Assembly: GCA_964542435.1 (NCBI GenBank) | Contig: CAZIVE010000001.1 | Coordinates: forward strand, 1 to 64,000 | Reading direction: 5' to 3' | From: CAZIVE01 sp964542435 | GTDB taxonomy: Bacteria > Bacteroidota > Bacteroidia > Bacteroidales > Tannerellaceae | DNA length: 64,000 nt | Shown here: positions 27,557 to 38,572 of the stretch, piece after piece | How the letters are laid out: every line of letters starts with the position of its first letter | Position numbering within the stretch: position 1 is the first letter of the stretch | Translations under genes and position numbers: made by a program | Notes under the pieces: model-generated | Seen by the model: the letters and a program-made list of their open reading frames with translations, nothing else | The model's database searches: none | Told to the model about the DNA's origin: nothing

Positions 27557-29452
27557 CTATTTTCTGAAATAAAGATAATACCAGTAAGAAGACGAGAACT
27601 GCGTTTGCAGCATGGGCTGCGGATTGCGATAGCTGGACATGATCGAACGGAAGGTACTATAATCGCTAATCACATTCGCATTGATGGAATAAGGAATGTC
27701 TTCCGTCGGATCATGTTTCGTGTTCATCCATATGTAATAGAGCGCCTCCTGATAACATTGAGGGATCGGATTGAATCGCACGCCATGATAATCGCCGAGA
27801 CGATAGCACTCAAGGAAATGTGGAAGGTCTCTCTTTAGCAAGCTATAAGCCAGCAGATAATTGAAAAGCTCCTTGTCGCCCCATTGCTGCATCAGCACGA
27901 GTCCCATCATCTTATCCATCTCATTGGGTTGGAAGATAAAGTCGTTCTGGCTTCTACGATGACTGAGGTCCTTCCATTCCACATTGTCATCGAGCGCCGT
28001 TCCTTCTTTCATCTTTGCAATAACTCTCGTCGCCCATTTGCGATAAAAGAGGGTATGCTGTAGAATATGCAGGTACTTGAGAGCCACAACATCCTCTCCG
28101 TTTATGATGTTTGTCTCAGCCAACCGTACAATGGAACGTACGCTCATCTGATAGTCAGGTAAAGCTTCCATCGCTTCGAAAGCATATCTCTGAGCCGTAT
28201 TGATAAATCCCAATTGGAAATAGATCTCACCGGAAATGAAGGGGACGGTGAAGTCGCGGACGAATGTAGGGAAAAGTCCCTCAGGTCCGCTTTGATGGTA
28301 GTGGAACATCTCTCCCATCCGATCTTCCTTACAAAGTGCCAGATTGAGACAGGCAGTCGACAAAGGACTCGTAGGCATCCGATAGTCAGCAAGTTTGATC
28401 ACCTCTTTCCATTGCCGTGTACGTGCATAATAATCATAGGCCATGACTTCTTCCTTAGGAATATCAATGGAACGACGTACAAAAAAGGCGCCACACAACA
28501 GGACGACGATGGCAAGCGCACTGAAAAAGAGCCAGCCTTTGCGGGAACGTGCTGCAATCGTCGGAAACCAACGAAAGAGAATAGGGATAAGACAGAGCGC
28601 CCAGAATACCGGCAGTTGTATAGGAAAACTGTATGGAAATCTCCAGAAGTCTCCGCCCCACCAAAGTCTGTGAAGTGTATCTTGCAATAGAAACTGCTTC
28701 GTAAGCAAAGGCGGAAGGATGACAAGGAAAACAGAAACGACAAATAACACGATCATCGTACCAATCCTGGTTTGGTTGCAGAAATATTCCAAGGTGAGAG
28801 CGAAGATCGGGAAAAGGACAAATGGTGCACCTACCATCCAATACAGCAAAGGCGTGGCAATCGCTGCATAGATGAAGCGGGATTTCTTACATTGGATCTG
28901 AGCATATAGCCAGGCAAAAGGCAAGACGAACAAAGCAGAGACCAATCCGCCGAGCAAATAGTTGTCGTTGCCCATCAGACACCAGAAAAAGATGGGAGGA
29001 ATGAAGGTGAGCGGTTCAAAAGCGACACCCTCTTTGTAACAACGTGTCAGGACGAGCAGATGACGCTGTAGTGCCACCAGAAGAAGTGCAATGAGGAAGG
29101 CTCCGAACAGCGGACGACAGAAGAACTGCGTAACGAACCGACTGAAGTAATCGGAAAGGCCGCCGGGATGAGAAAGCGTCTGCCAGAAATATTCGGGTGT
29201 AAGAAGAAACAGCTGCAACTGCTCCTGATAATGAAGATGGAACGGATAGACACTACCGAAATAGAGAAACGACAGCAGTAACAGCAGGAACGAAAGTCCT
29301 GTATGCGTGTGCTGAAGATTGCTCTTGGAGTTTACATTCTTCTTCAAGCGATTCAATGAAGCTTGAAAGAAAGTCATCTCTTGTTTTTCTCTGTGGGTTG
29401 TCATATAAAGAGTGTTGTTCATCACGGCAAAATTAATGATAACTTTCATCAA
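27557..29452 (-). CDS. DUF6057-family multi-pass membrane protein
   Basis: A protein of up to 631 residues. After a soluble start, about ten hydrophobic segments lie between residues 50 and 330 (for example GLSFLLLLLSFLYFGSVYPF and GWLFFSALAIVVLLCGAFFV), followed by a soluble helical C-terminal half (about 335-631) with TPR-like helices. I recognise it as DUF6057; the function is unknown. The start is uncertain: Met11 (29422), Met17 and Met26 (29377) are alternatives, and Met26 gives the most usual spacing to the first membrane helix. It is co-transcribed with the downstream beta-propeller lipoprotein and probably with the small gene upstream. Confidence 0.75.
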   Translation of the reverse strand: MMKVIINFAVMNNTLYMTTHREKQEMTFFQASLNRLKKNVNSKSNLQHTHTGLSFLLLLLSFLYFGSVYPFHLHYQEQLQLFLLTPEYFWQTLSHPGGLSDYFSRFVTQFFCRPLFGAFLIALLLVALQRHLLVLTRCYKEGVAFEPLTFIPPIFFWCLMGNDNYLLGGLVSALFVLPFAWLYAQIQCKKSRFIYAAIATPLLYWMVGAPFVLFPIFALTLEYFCNQTRIGTMIVLFVVSVFLVILPPLLTKQFLLQDTLHRLWWGGDFWRFPYSFPIQLPVFWALCLIPILFRWFPTIAARSRKGWLFFSALAIVVLLCGAFFVRRSIDIPKEEVMAYDYYARTRQWKEVIKLADYRMPTSPLSTACLNLALCKEDRMGEMFHYHQSGPEGLFPTFVRDFTVPFISGEIYFQLGFINTAQRYAFEAMEALPDYQMSVRSIVRLAETNIINGEDVVALKYLHILQHTLFYRKWATRVIAKMKEGTALDDNVEWKDLSHRRSQNDFIFQPNEMDKMMGLVLMQQWGDKELFNYLLAYSLLKRDLPHFLECYRLGDYHGVRFNPIPQCYQEALYYIWMNTKHDPTEDIPYSINANVISDYSTFRSIMSSYRNPQPMLQTQFSSSYWYYLYFRK

Positions 29453-29461
29453 TAGGTACTT

Positions 29462-29728
29462 TCAAAGCAGGTAATCATCTACATCTTTCCAAAGCGGATC
29501 ATTTCTTAACCAAATCCAAAGTTCCATAATTGAATCCATGTTGAACGTAATGTAATGTCCATTACAACAGCCAACCGTCTTCAGATAAGGATATTCGATG
29601 CGTTCAGCAATGGATGTGTAATGAGAAAAGTTGATGCGAACGTATCCATCAATAAGTGAAAAGTCAAAGGAATTACAAGAAGGAATAGTGAGGTATTTTG
29701 ACAATGAGAACTCCGTTGTCAAAATCAT
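29462..29728 (-). CDS. small unrecognised protein upstream of DUF6057
   Basis: An 88-residue frame I do not recognise. It has mixed alpha/beta character (FDFSLIDGYVRINFSHYTSI, then MELWIWLRNDPLWKDVDDYLL) and no signal peptide. It ends 9 bases before the longest DUF6057 frame, which supports an operon. Its first codons overlap an inverted repeat (29695-29725), which could hide or control its start. Codon use is A+T-richer than that of its neighbours. Confidence 0.4.
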   Translation of the reverse strand: MILTTEFSLSKYLTIPSCNSFDFSLIDGYVRINFSHYTSIAERIEYPYLKTVGCCNGHYITFNMDSIMELWIWLRNDPLWKDVDDYLL

Positions 29729-29795
29729 GAAAACAGATGCCCTAAATGCTGTTTCTCCCTCTATTTTTACTCGAATTTACAGATTTTGGCAACGG
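29695..29795. repeat. nested inverted repeats around the start of the small gene
   Basis: ATTTTGACAA (29695-29704) is repeated inverted at 29716-29725. The longer arm 29713-29726 is repeated inverted at 29782-29795 with one mismatch. The middle copy can therefore pair with either side, giving two alternative hairpins across the start codon at 29728. Confidence 0.5.
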
Positions 29796-29944
29796 GAATG
29801 TCCTTGTTAAAATATGTATAATTCTTATCGCTTCTAAAGAAGTTATGAATGAAGGACGATGCGAATAGTCACTTCCTTCATTGCATCCCATGGATGAAAG
29901 ACAGAATGCAAAGCGCACGTTTGATAGCAACGCCATAAATGCAA

Positions 29945-29979
29945 AAGACCGCGCCAACGGATGAGGTCGACACGGTCTT
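29945..29979 (-). terminator. terminator after yidC
   Basis: Perfect 7-bp arms (29945-29951 and 29973-29979). On the minus strand the tail reads TTTGCATTTAT. It lies 24 bases beyond the yidC stop. Confidence 0.7.
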
Positions 29980-30002
29980 ATAGGATTATCAGGAACTTTT
30001 AA

Positions 30003-31904
30003 TTATCTCTTTTTGTTGCCCGGGCGTTGTTGAGCTTGCTGTTGTTGACGCTGAGCTTCTTCAAGACGTTTCATAAAGCCTGACTTCTTCATCGGTTTCT
30101 TTTTGTTTTCTTCCAATTTGGCAAGCAGCTTATCTTCATCGATAGTCAGACGGAAATAGAGAGTCTGAAGAATGGAGATCAGCATAGAAATGAAGTAGTA
30201 GTATGTCAAACCTGAAGCATATTGATTGAAGAATACGAGGAACATCAAAGGCATCAGATACATCACGGCTTTCATGCCCGGCATCTGAGGCTGTCCTGTA
30301 CTGGTCATATCCATGTTCCATTTCGTATAGATGATGTTGGTGATCGTCATGAGCACACAGAAGAGACTGATATGGTTACCAAAATAGGATGTGATGAACG
30401 GTATATTAGCACTCCAGCTCACGACGGCATCATAGGTTGACAAGTCGGATGCCCAAAGGAAACTCTGATGACGCAATTCGAATGCCGACGGGAAGAACAT
30501 GAAGAGAGCGATCAAGATAGGCATCTGCAGCAGCATAGGAAGGCAGCCGCTCATCGGACTTGCGCCCGCTCGACTATACAATTCCATAGTTGCTTTCTGA
30601 CGATCCATGGCCTTATCCTGTCCTGGATATTTCTTGTTAATCTCTTCCACCTGAGGACGAAGCACGCGCATTTTGGCCGTGGACATATAGGATTTGTAGG
30701 TCAACGGGAAGAGGATGAGCTTAACGATGATAGTCAATACAAGGATCAGGATACCATAAGAGGATATAAACTTACCCAGGAAGTCAAACAGCGGAATAAC
30801 GAAATACTGGTTCACCCAGCGGAAAATTCCCCAGCCCAACGGGACCAGTTTGCCTAAGGTAAGCTGATCGACTTCGGAGTTGACACCTTTATCATACGCC
30901 TTGAGCATCTCGAACTTGTTCGGTCCAAAGAAGAAGGTCATCTCGGTAAGTTTCTTCCCCTGGAGATCAAAGGCGACAGTCGTTGTAGTCTTGAAGTTCT
31001 TCATGATCTTACCGCCTTGTGGCATCGTTGATTCGACATTGGTACTCTCAAAGCCATCCTTTGAGATCAAGACGGTTGAGAAGAACATGTCTTTATATCC
31101 GATCCACTTGACGCGACTGGTAAGTTTCTTGGTATCACTGGCTTTCGACTCGCTCAGCTTCTCTACATTGTCTGCCACGAACTTGTAGTTAAGGCTGACA
31201 TAACGGCTCTCAAACTGACGGCCTTTTTCCTGCTGACGCACAGCCTGTGTCCATTCGATGTCCACAGAGTTGGAATTGGGAGCGAGAATACCGTTCAGCC
31301 CGTTTGACTTGACATTGAATGACATCATGTAATCATTCGGTTTCAGCGTATAGATAAAGTCGAGAGAATGGCCCTGACCAGCATCGAGGCGCATGATGAC
31401 CGTATTCGGATCATTGCTTTTCACCGGAGTAAAAAAGAGATCCTCTGTGTTGACCACACGGTTGGTAGCTGTCACGAGCGTCATGTTGAACGAAGAGGTT
31501 GCATCATCGAAGAGGATGACAGGCTTCTTCTGGTAATTGTCGAATTCCTTCAGACGCACATAATTGACACGGCCACCTTTATTACTCAGATGAACCTCCA
31601 GCCTGTTGTTCTCGAGAACGGTCACACTGTCTGATCCTGCAGCAGCCTGAGCAAAATCGCCATAGCTGCTCTTCAGACTATCGCGAAGCATAGAGTCCGG
31701 AAGTTGGGCCATAGCCTTCTTCTGGGCTTCCGCTTCACTGGTCTTTTTCTGTTCCAGCTGAGCTTGTGTCTTCTGGACCAAAGCAATCGAATCCTCGTAA
31801 TGCTTGCGAGCAGCTTGCTGTTCAGGAGTCGGACGATTCAGATAGCTGAATGCAAACAGTACAATACCGATGAGCAGAAAGCCGATGATTGTATTTCTAT
31901 CCAT
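30003..31904 (-). CDS. yidC: membrane protein insertase YidC
   Basis: A 633-residue inner-membrane insertase. The order is TM1 (TIIGFLLIGIVLFAFSYL), a Gln/Lys-rich linker, the large periplasmic beta-sandwich domain (about 75-350), then the conserved 60KD_IMP core (WGIFRWVNQYFVIPLFDFL, FPLTYKSYMSTAKMR, GCLPMLLQMPILIALF, MPLMFLVFFNQYASGLTYYY). It ends in a basic, Gln-rich tail (EEAQRQQQQAQQRPGNKKR) that probably binds ribosomes. It inserts and folds membrane proteins with or without SecYEG. It starts 6 bases after the CTP synthase stop, so the two genes form an operon, an arrangement shared by related genomes. Confidence 0.97.
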   Translation of the reverse strand: MDRNTIIGFLLIGIVLFAFSYLNRPTPEQQAARKHYEDSIALVQKTQAQLEQKKTSEAEAQKKAMAQLPDSMLRDSLKSSYGDFAQAAAGSDSVTVLENNRLEVHLSNKGGRVNYVRLKEFDNYQKKPVILFDDATSSFNMTLVTATNRVVNTEDLFFTPVKSNDPNTVIMRLDAGQGHSLDFIYTLKPNDYMMSFNVKSNGLNGILAPNSNSVDIEWTQAVRQQEKGRQFESRYVSLNYKFVADNVEKLSESKASDTKKLTSRVKWIGYKDMFFSTVLISKDGFESTNVESTMPQGGKIMKNFKTTTTVAFDLQGKKLTEMTFFFGPNKFEMLKAYDKGVNSEVDQLTLGKLVPLGWGIFRWVNQYFVIPLFDFLGKFISSYGILILVLTIIVKLILFPLTYKSYMSTAKMRVLRPQVEEINKKYPGQDKAMDRQKATMELYSRAGASPMSGCLPMLLQMPILIALFMFFPSAFELRHQSFLWASDLSTYDAVVSWSANIPFITSYFGNHISLFCVLMTITNIIYTKWNMDMTSTGQPQMPGMKAVMYLMPLMFLVFFNQYASGLTYYYFISMLISILQTLYFRLTIDEDKLLAKLEENKKKPMKKSGFMKRLEEAQRQQQQAQQRPGNKKR

Positions 31905-31910
31905 TTACTA

Positions 31911-33662
<1,752 letters not shown>

Positions 33663-33666
33663 TCAA

Positions 33667-33696
33667 CGACGGCAACGAGCTTTGTTGCCATCGTCG
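33667..33696 (-). terminator. hairpin after the large secreted protein gene
   Basis: GGCAAC/GTTGCC arms continue into CGAC/GTCG with a small bulge. No T-run follows on the minus strand, so its efficiency is uncertain. Confidence 0.4.
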
Positions 33697-33717
33697 CTTC
33701 TCCACTTCACTTGTTCC

Positions 33718-36021
33718 TTACATCAGCGTCACTTTGATACTCTCACGGGCTTTCACTACGATCTTCTTGATTCGCGGGGCGTTGGTAATGGAATAGGGTT
33801 CTGTCTTCGCCTCCTTCGACGACTCGAGATAGATCTTCACTTGCGCGTCGTAACGAGTGGGATTCTCTATCTGGAGCGTCATGCGGTTATCTTTGTTGCT
33901 CAAGACCTTTACGTTCAGGTTGTCGAAAGTCTCCACGATGGAGGCATCTTTCTGGATGTAGATGCTCGGAAGCTGCGTGACGGTAAGCATCGCGGCAGTC
34001 TCCACCCACGAACAGGATCCGAAGATATTACCTCCAATATTTTCCTTTCCTTCCCAATCCGACAGATTGACGCGTTCGCATACTTCGCCCGGTGCGAGAT
34101 TTGCGATGGGACGATCGGTGGAAGAAATATACTGTGGTAGGCCATGAGCAATGTCTCTGAGCAGATCCAACGCATCGGCATCGCGCGTTGCCCTAAAATA
34201 TTTCAGCAGTGACTCGCCCGACCAGGTACAGATGGCCGGAGCAGCATGTTTATTGGCGATGCTTGCCCACACAGCACCGCATGAATGTGTCTTCAACTTG
34301 CCGAGAACCGATCGTGCCGGAAAATCATAATCGTATGAGACCACCCAGCTGGCACAGATAGGAAGCAATACCTTCGCCTCTTGCAGCCACTTCTCGTTCT
34401 TCGTCACCTCATAAAGCGTCATGAACGATTCGAACAGTCCGAAAGCCGATTCACTGTCCGGCGATGAGAGAATCTCGCCCGGTCCGCCGGTTGTATATCC
34501 TTTGAGCACATAATCCTGATAGTATTTCTCCGCCAACGAATCAGCCACCTGCAGATAGCTCTTCTCATTAAAGGTCTGCGAAGCTAATGCCAATCCTGCA
34601 GGAACGATGGCGCCGGCTGTCGATCCGCCGATACAGATATCGCCATTCTCTACATCCACAAACTGTCCCACCTGTCCGTATCTTCTCCAGAGTTTCACAA
34701 AGGCATCAGCCTGCTTGCGTATTCCGGAGAGCCACGTCGGAGGAATCTCCTTTTTGAGACGTTTTAACTGCTCGAAGTGCTTCTGACTCATGTAGAGAAA
34801 ATCGCCTTGCGAACGTACGAAGGTCTCGTTGTACTTGAAAGGCGTTTCGAAGCCGAAGCCGGCAAACTGCGTTCCGTTGCCAATGGCTTTGAAGAATCCG
34901 GAAGATGCCTGCGTCTTGCTGAAGATCACATTCAGGTTCCTATTCACGCGTGTAATCTCCTGTTCGCTGCCGTTGGTCAGCATCGGTAAGGTGACCTGCG
35001 CGCCGCCGACCCAGCCGAGTTGCCATATTTGGTTCCAAGTGGTATGAGATCCCGGTTTCGTTAGTGTGTACATGTTGATTGATTCATCCCAACGGTCACT
35101 CTGATAGAGATTATCCATCAAGCGCCATACTTCGCTGTAGGGCATCACGCCGTAGTCGAGACTGACAGGATTAAGTATTTTGCGCACCTTCATGAAGAGC
35201 GCATACATATCTTTCACGGAAGAGGCGGGCGAACGATAGATGCTGAAGCGGATCTCTATTACATTGCCCTTCTTCAGATTGACCGCCTTGTCTCCGGAAG
35301 GCATGAAGCCGTCGATGACCGCACGTTTCTCCCGCATGCAGGGTGAACCGATACTGAATGTTGCCTCCTTCTGTTTTTTATATTCTTCGATGGTAAGGCT
35401 ATAGTTGCCATATTTGTTGCTTTGACAGGTTTGCAGCATCCAGGTGTTCTGCCCCAAAGGAGAGTAGAAAGCCATGAGCGGCGTGGAAGCATTGCCTGAG
35501 GAAAGCGTTATCTTGCCGCTGTTCTTGCTCTTCTCCAATGTCGGGACGAGCGGTGTTGTAGTCGGCATGTTGACATTCCAATCCTTTTTGTCATACCAAT
35601 AGGGCGGATATTTCATCTGCTTCACCTCAAACTTGTTTCCCGCATAGACAATGGCAGGGACAAAGACGAAGTTGTCGGGTGACCAATTGTTGAACTTGAA
35701 GTGCACCTCGGCAGCCACCTGATTGGCACGGATGCTGACAAGTTTGAAACGAACCCGATAATCCACACGAGGCACGGACGAATCCACGACAGTGGAATCG
35801 ATATCCACTGTCCAAAGGTTTTTCTTCAGATCTTTGATTCTTCCTTTCTTGAAGGCTGCATCCGTCCCGTCTATCAAATCCGAACCGTTGTAATAGTTCA
35901 GGCTCAGACTCAGTTCCTGCGTAAAGGCCGGAAGAGCGAGCGTCGCCAGGAGGAGACAACAGAAGAGCTTTCGCAGATTTCTTCTGCTAAACAGTTGTCG
36001 GATGTTATTTTTGCGATTCAT
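33718..36021 (-). CDS. large secreted protein of unknown function, possible (alpha/alpha)6-barrel enzyme
   Basis: A 767-residue protein with a long basic N-terminus and a signal peptide (cleavage near LPAFTQ-E, residue 35). I do not recognise the family with confidence. The N-terminal 290 residues look like beta-sandwich domains (DYRVRFKLVSIRANQVAAEVHF). Residues 290-680 are helical with paired aromatic helices (TTWNQIWQLGWVGGAQ, GFFKAIGNGTQFAGFGF, CASWVVSYDYDFPARSV, HAAPAICTWSGESLLKYFRA), like six-hairpin glycosidases or lyases. A beta tail ends in KARESIKVTLM. No catalytic signature is certain. It stands alone between pyrG and the EF-G2 gene. Confidence 0.7.
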   Translation of the reverse strand: MNRKNNIRQLFSRRNLRKLFCCLLLATLALPAFTQELSLSLNYYNGSDLIDGTDAAFKKGRIKDLKKNLWTVDIDSTVVDSSVPRVDYRVRFKLVSIRANQVAAEVHFKFNNWSPDNFVFVPAIVYAGNKFEVKQMKYPPYWYDKKDWNVNMPTTTPLVPTLEKSKNSGKITLSSGNASTPLMAFYSPLGQNTWMLQTCQSNKYGNYSLTIEEYKKQKEATFSIGSPCMREKRAVIDGFMPSGDKAVNLKKGNVIEIRFSIYRSPASSVKDMYALFMKVRKILNPVSLDYGVMPYSEVWRLMDNLYQSDRWDESINMYTLTKPGSHTTWNQIWQLGWVGGAQVTLPMLTNGSEQEITRVNRNLNVIFSKTQASSGFFKAIGNGTQFAGFGFETPFKYNETFVRSQGDFLYMSQKHFEQLKRLKKEIPPTWLSGIRKQADAFVKLWRRYGQVGQFVDVENGDICIGGSTAGAIVPAGLALASQTFNEKSYLQVADSLAEKYYQDYVLKGYTTGGPGEILSSPDSESAFGLFESFMTLYEVTKNEKWLQEAKVLLPICASWVVSYDYDFPARSVLGKLKTHSCGAVWASIANKHAAPAICTWSGESLLKYFRATRDADALDLLRDIAHGLPQYISSTDRPIANLAPGEVCERVNLSDWEGKENIGGNIFGSCSWVETAAMLTVTQLPSIYIQKDASIVETFDNLNVKVLSNKDNRMTLQIENPTRYDAQVKIYLESSKEAKTEPYSITNAPRIKKIVVKARESIKVTLM

Positions 36022-36143
36022 ATTTTATATTGTTTTATCGACGGTACGAACTGAAGTTTAGGTTATACATATATATACTCGCTTTTCAAAAAAAGCAAAA
36101 GGAATACAAGCCCTCACCCGGATGTCTTTCCTTTTAACAAAAA

Positions 36144-36180
36144 CAGGTAGCCACATGCGAAAACGACATGCAGCTACCTG
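36144..36180 (-). terminator. strong terminator after the EF-G paralog
   Basis: Perfect 8-bp outer arms (36144-36151 and 36173-36180) with a further inner CATG...CATG pairing; on the minus strand it is followed by TTTTTGTTAAAAGG. It lies 20 bases beyond the stop at 36201. Confidence 0.85.
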
Positions 36181-36200
36181 CTTACTTTTACTACAGAATA

Positions 36201-38360
36201 TTATTCTTCTGTCTGCGAATCCTCATAAGCCTTAAGCAGTTTGTCCTGAACATCTGTCGGAACCAGTTCATAGCTGGCAAACTTCATGGTGAACGATGCA
36301 CGTCCGCCCGTGATGGAGCTCAGAGAAGTGGAATAGGTTGACATCTCTTTCAACGGAACCTTTGCCTGCAGCTTCTGGAAGCCATCTTCACTGCCCATGC
36401 CCATGATCAGAGCACGACGGCCTTGGAGATCACTCATTACGTCGCCCATGTAATCCGACGGAACGGAAACCTCTACGTCATAAACCGGTTCGAGGATCTT
36501 CGGACCTGCATTCTTAAAGGCAGCACTGAAGGCGTTGCGTCCGGCCAGCATGAAGGAGACTTCATTACTGTCAACGGGATGCATCTTACCATCATATACA
36601 CAGACACGTACGTCACGAGCATACGATCCAGTCAACGGACCTTGCTCCATGCGTTCCATGATACCTTTCAGAATGGCCGGAAGGAAGCGCGCGTCAATGG
36701 CTCCACCTACGATACAGTTAACGAAGACCAGCTTGCCGCCCCAATCGAGGTCGATGACCTGCGTGTCGCGAACACTCATCTTATATTCTTGACTTCCGAA
36801 CTTAAAGGTGTCGGGTGCCGGCATACCTTCATAATAGGGCTCTACGATCAGATGGACCTCACCGAACTGGCCGGCGCCACCTGACTGTTTCTTATGGCGA
36901 TAATCGGCACGAGCCGACTTCGTAATCGTCTCACGATAGGGAATTTTCGGTTCGAGGAACTCGATGGGCAGATGGTCGTTATTCTCAATACGCCATTTCA
37001 AGGTGCGCAAATGGAACTCGCCCTGGCCGGAGAGAATCGTCTGTTTCAACTCCTTCGACTGCTCGATGATCCATGTCGGATCTTCCTCACGCATACGAAT
37101 CAGGATCTCCATCATCTTCTCTGAATCGGCGGCAGTCACAGGCTTGATGGCTCTGCGATACTTCGGATCGGGATATTTGATGAAGTTGAACTTCCAGTCG
37201 CATCCTTTGCCATTCAACGTGTTGCCACGACGAAGGTCTTTCAGTTTCACCGTGACGCCCAGATCGCCGGCGCACATCTCCGTTACTTCGGTACGGTTCT
37301 GACCGGCTACCATGAAGAGCTGTGCGATACGTTCCTTCGAACCACGATCGGCATTCAGAAGATCGTCGCCCTCTTTTACCTTTCCAGAAAGTACCTTGAA
37401 ATAGGATACCTGTCCGATGTGCTGTTCCATCGTCGTCTTGAAGAAGTAGAGACTCGTCGGTCCGTTGGAATCGGGAGCCACCTCTGTGCCGTCAAGAGCT
37501 GCCGGATGATTCGGCATCTTGTCGGGTGACGGAACTACATTACCCAGGAATTCGAGCGTACGACGTACACACATGTCACGCTCTGCACAAACGCAGAACA
37601 CCGGGAACATGCCACGGTCGATAAGTCCTGCACTGATGCCGGCACGCATATCGTCTTCCGAAAGAGTCTCCGTCTCGAAGAACTTCTCCATCAAACTGTC
37701 GTCGTGCTCTGCTGCCGATTCAATCAGAGCCTTGTGCAGCTCTTCTGCCTTATCGGCTTGATCAGCAGGGATATCGAGTACTTCGGGAACACCGCCTTCG
37801 GGTTTCCATTTATACATTTTCATCTTCAGTACGTCCACAACGGCATTGAACGACGGACCGCAGGTGACCGGATACTGGATCTGTACCACCTTATTGCCCC
37901 AACGCTCCTTCAGCTGATGGATGGTCGAATCGTAATCGGCCTTATCGTTGTCCAGCTGGTTGACGATAAAAATCACCGGCTTCTTGAACTGGTCGATGTA
38001 ACGGAACTGGTTCACCGTGCCAACCTCTACGCCATACTGTGCATTCAGCACCATCAGAGCCGTATCGGTGACGTTAAGCGCAGAGACAGCACCTCCGACG
38101 AAGTCGTCAGATCCCGGACAGTCAATGAAATTGAGCTTGCGGTCTTGCCATTCTACACTGAAAACGGTTGAGAATACAGAGTATCCATACTCTTTCTCAA
38201 CCGGGAAATAATCGGACACAGTATTCTTCGCATCAACAGTGCCACGACGTTTGATCACTCCACCCTCGTAAAGCATAGCTTCGGCGAGAGTGGTTTTCCC
38301 GGAGCCGGAACTTCCCACGATAGAGATGTTCTTGATCTCATTTGTTTGATATACTTTCAT
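36201..38360 (-). CDS. fusA2: EF-G paralog with degenerate GTPase motifs (EF-G2-like)
   Basis: A 719-residue protein with all five EF-G domains, but a changed G domain. The P-loop is GSSGSGKT (16-23) in place of the AHIDAGKT type. The switch I RGITI is replaced by YGYSV (58-62). Switch II reads DCPGSDDF (80-87), with Ser84 where catalytic His is expected after PG. The NKxD motif reads NQLD (134-137). Domains II-V look intact (GGAGQFGEVHLIVEP, GGAIDARFLPAILKGIMERM, RRALIMGMGSEDGFQKLQAKVPL). This matches the Bacteroides EF-G2 type, reported to support translocation without GTP hydrolysis and to be induced by carbon limitation through the regulator Cur. That function is inferred here. It has its own promoter (38419-38449) and terminator. 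Confidence 0.9.
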   Translation of the reverse strand: MKVYQTNEIKNISIVGSSGSGKTTLAEAMLYEGGVIKRRGTVDAKNTVSDYFPVEKEYGYSVFSTVFSVEWQDRKLNFIDCPGSDDFVGGAVSALNVTDTALMVLNAQYGVEVGTVNQFRYIDQFKKPVIFIVNQLDNDKADYDSTIHQLKERWGNKVVQIQYPVTCGPSFNAVVDVLKMKMYKWKPEGGVPEVLDIPADQADKAEELHKALIESAAEHDDSLMEKFFETETLSEDDMRAGISAGLIDRGMFPVFCVCAERDMCVRRTLEFLGNVVPSPDKMPNHPAALDGTEVAPDSNGPTSLYFFKTTMEQHIGQVSYFKVLSGKVKEGDDLLNADRGSKERIAQLFMVAGQNRTEVTEMCAGDLGVTVKLKDLRRGNTLNGKGCDWKFNFIKYPDPKYRRAIKPVTAADSEKMMEILIRMREEDPTWIIEQSKELKQTILSGQGEFHLRTLKWRIENNDHLPIEFLEPKIPYRETITKSARADYRHKKQSGGAGQFGEVHLIVEPYYEGMPAPDTFKFGSQEYKMSVRDTQVIDLDWGGKLVFVNCIVGGAIDARFLPAILKGIMERMEQGPLTGSYARDVRVCVYDGKMHPVDSNEVSFMLAGRNAFSAAFKNAGPKILEPVYDVEVSVPSDYMGDVMSDLQGRRALIMGMGSEDGFQKLQAKVPLKEMSTYSTSLSSITGGRASFTMKFASYELVPTDVQDKLLKAYEDSQTEE

Positions 38361-38418
38361 GTTATCAGTATTTAAGATGTTAATGTTTCCTTTTTGTCGC
38401 TTTTCGCAGACGAGGGCG

Positions 38419-38449
38419 CAAATTAGATATTGTTGCCGAGAAAAACAAA
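38419..38449 (-). promoter_or_regulatory. promoter of the EF-G paralog
   Basis: On the minus strand a TTTG box (38449-38446) is followed after 19 bases by CTAATTTG (38426-38419), close to TAnnTTTG. The start codon is about 58 bases further on. Spacing fits the Bacteroidetes -33/-7 pattern. Confidence 0.55.
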
Positions 38450-38572
38450 CCCCACATTGTGTTTGAGAACATTGTTATCGAGCACAGCCAACCGCAACAG
38501 TGTTTTTTTCGTTACGAATGCCTACCTTTTCTCCCTCTATCCATGCATCTCCTACATCTATCTATAGTCAAG

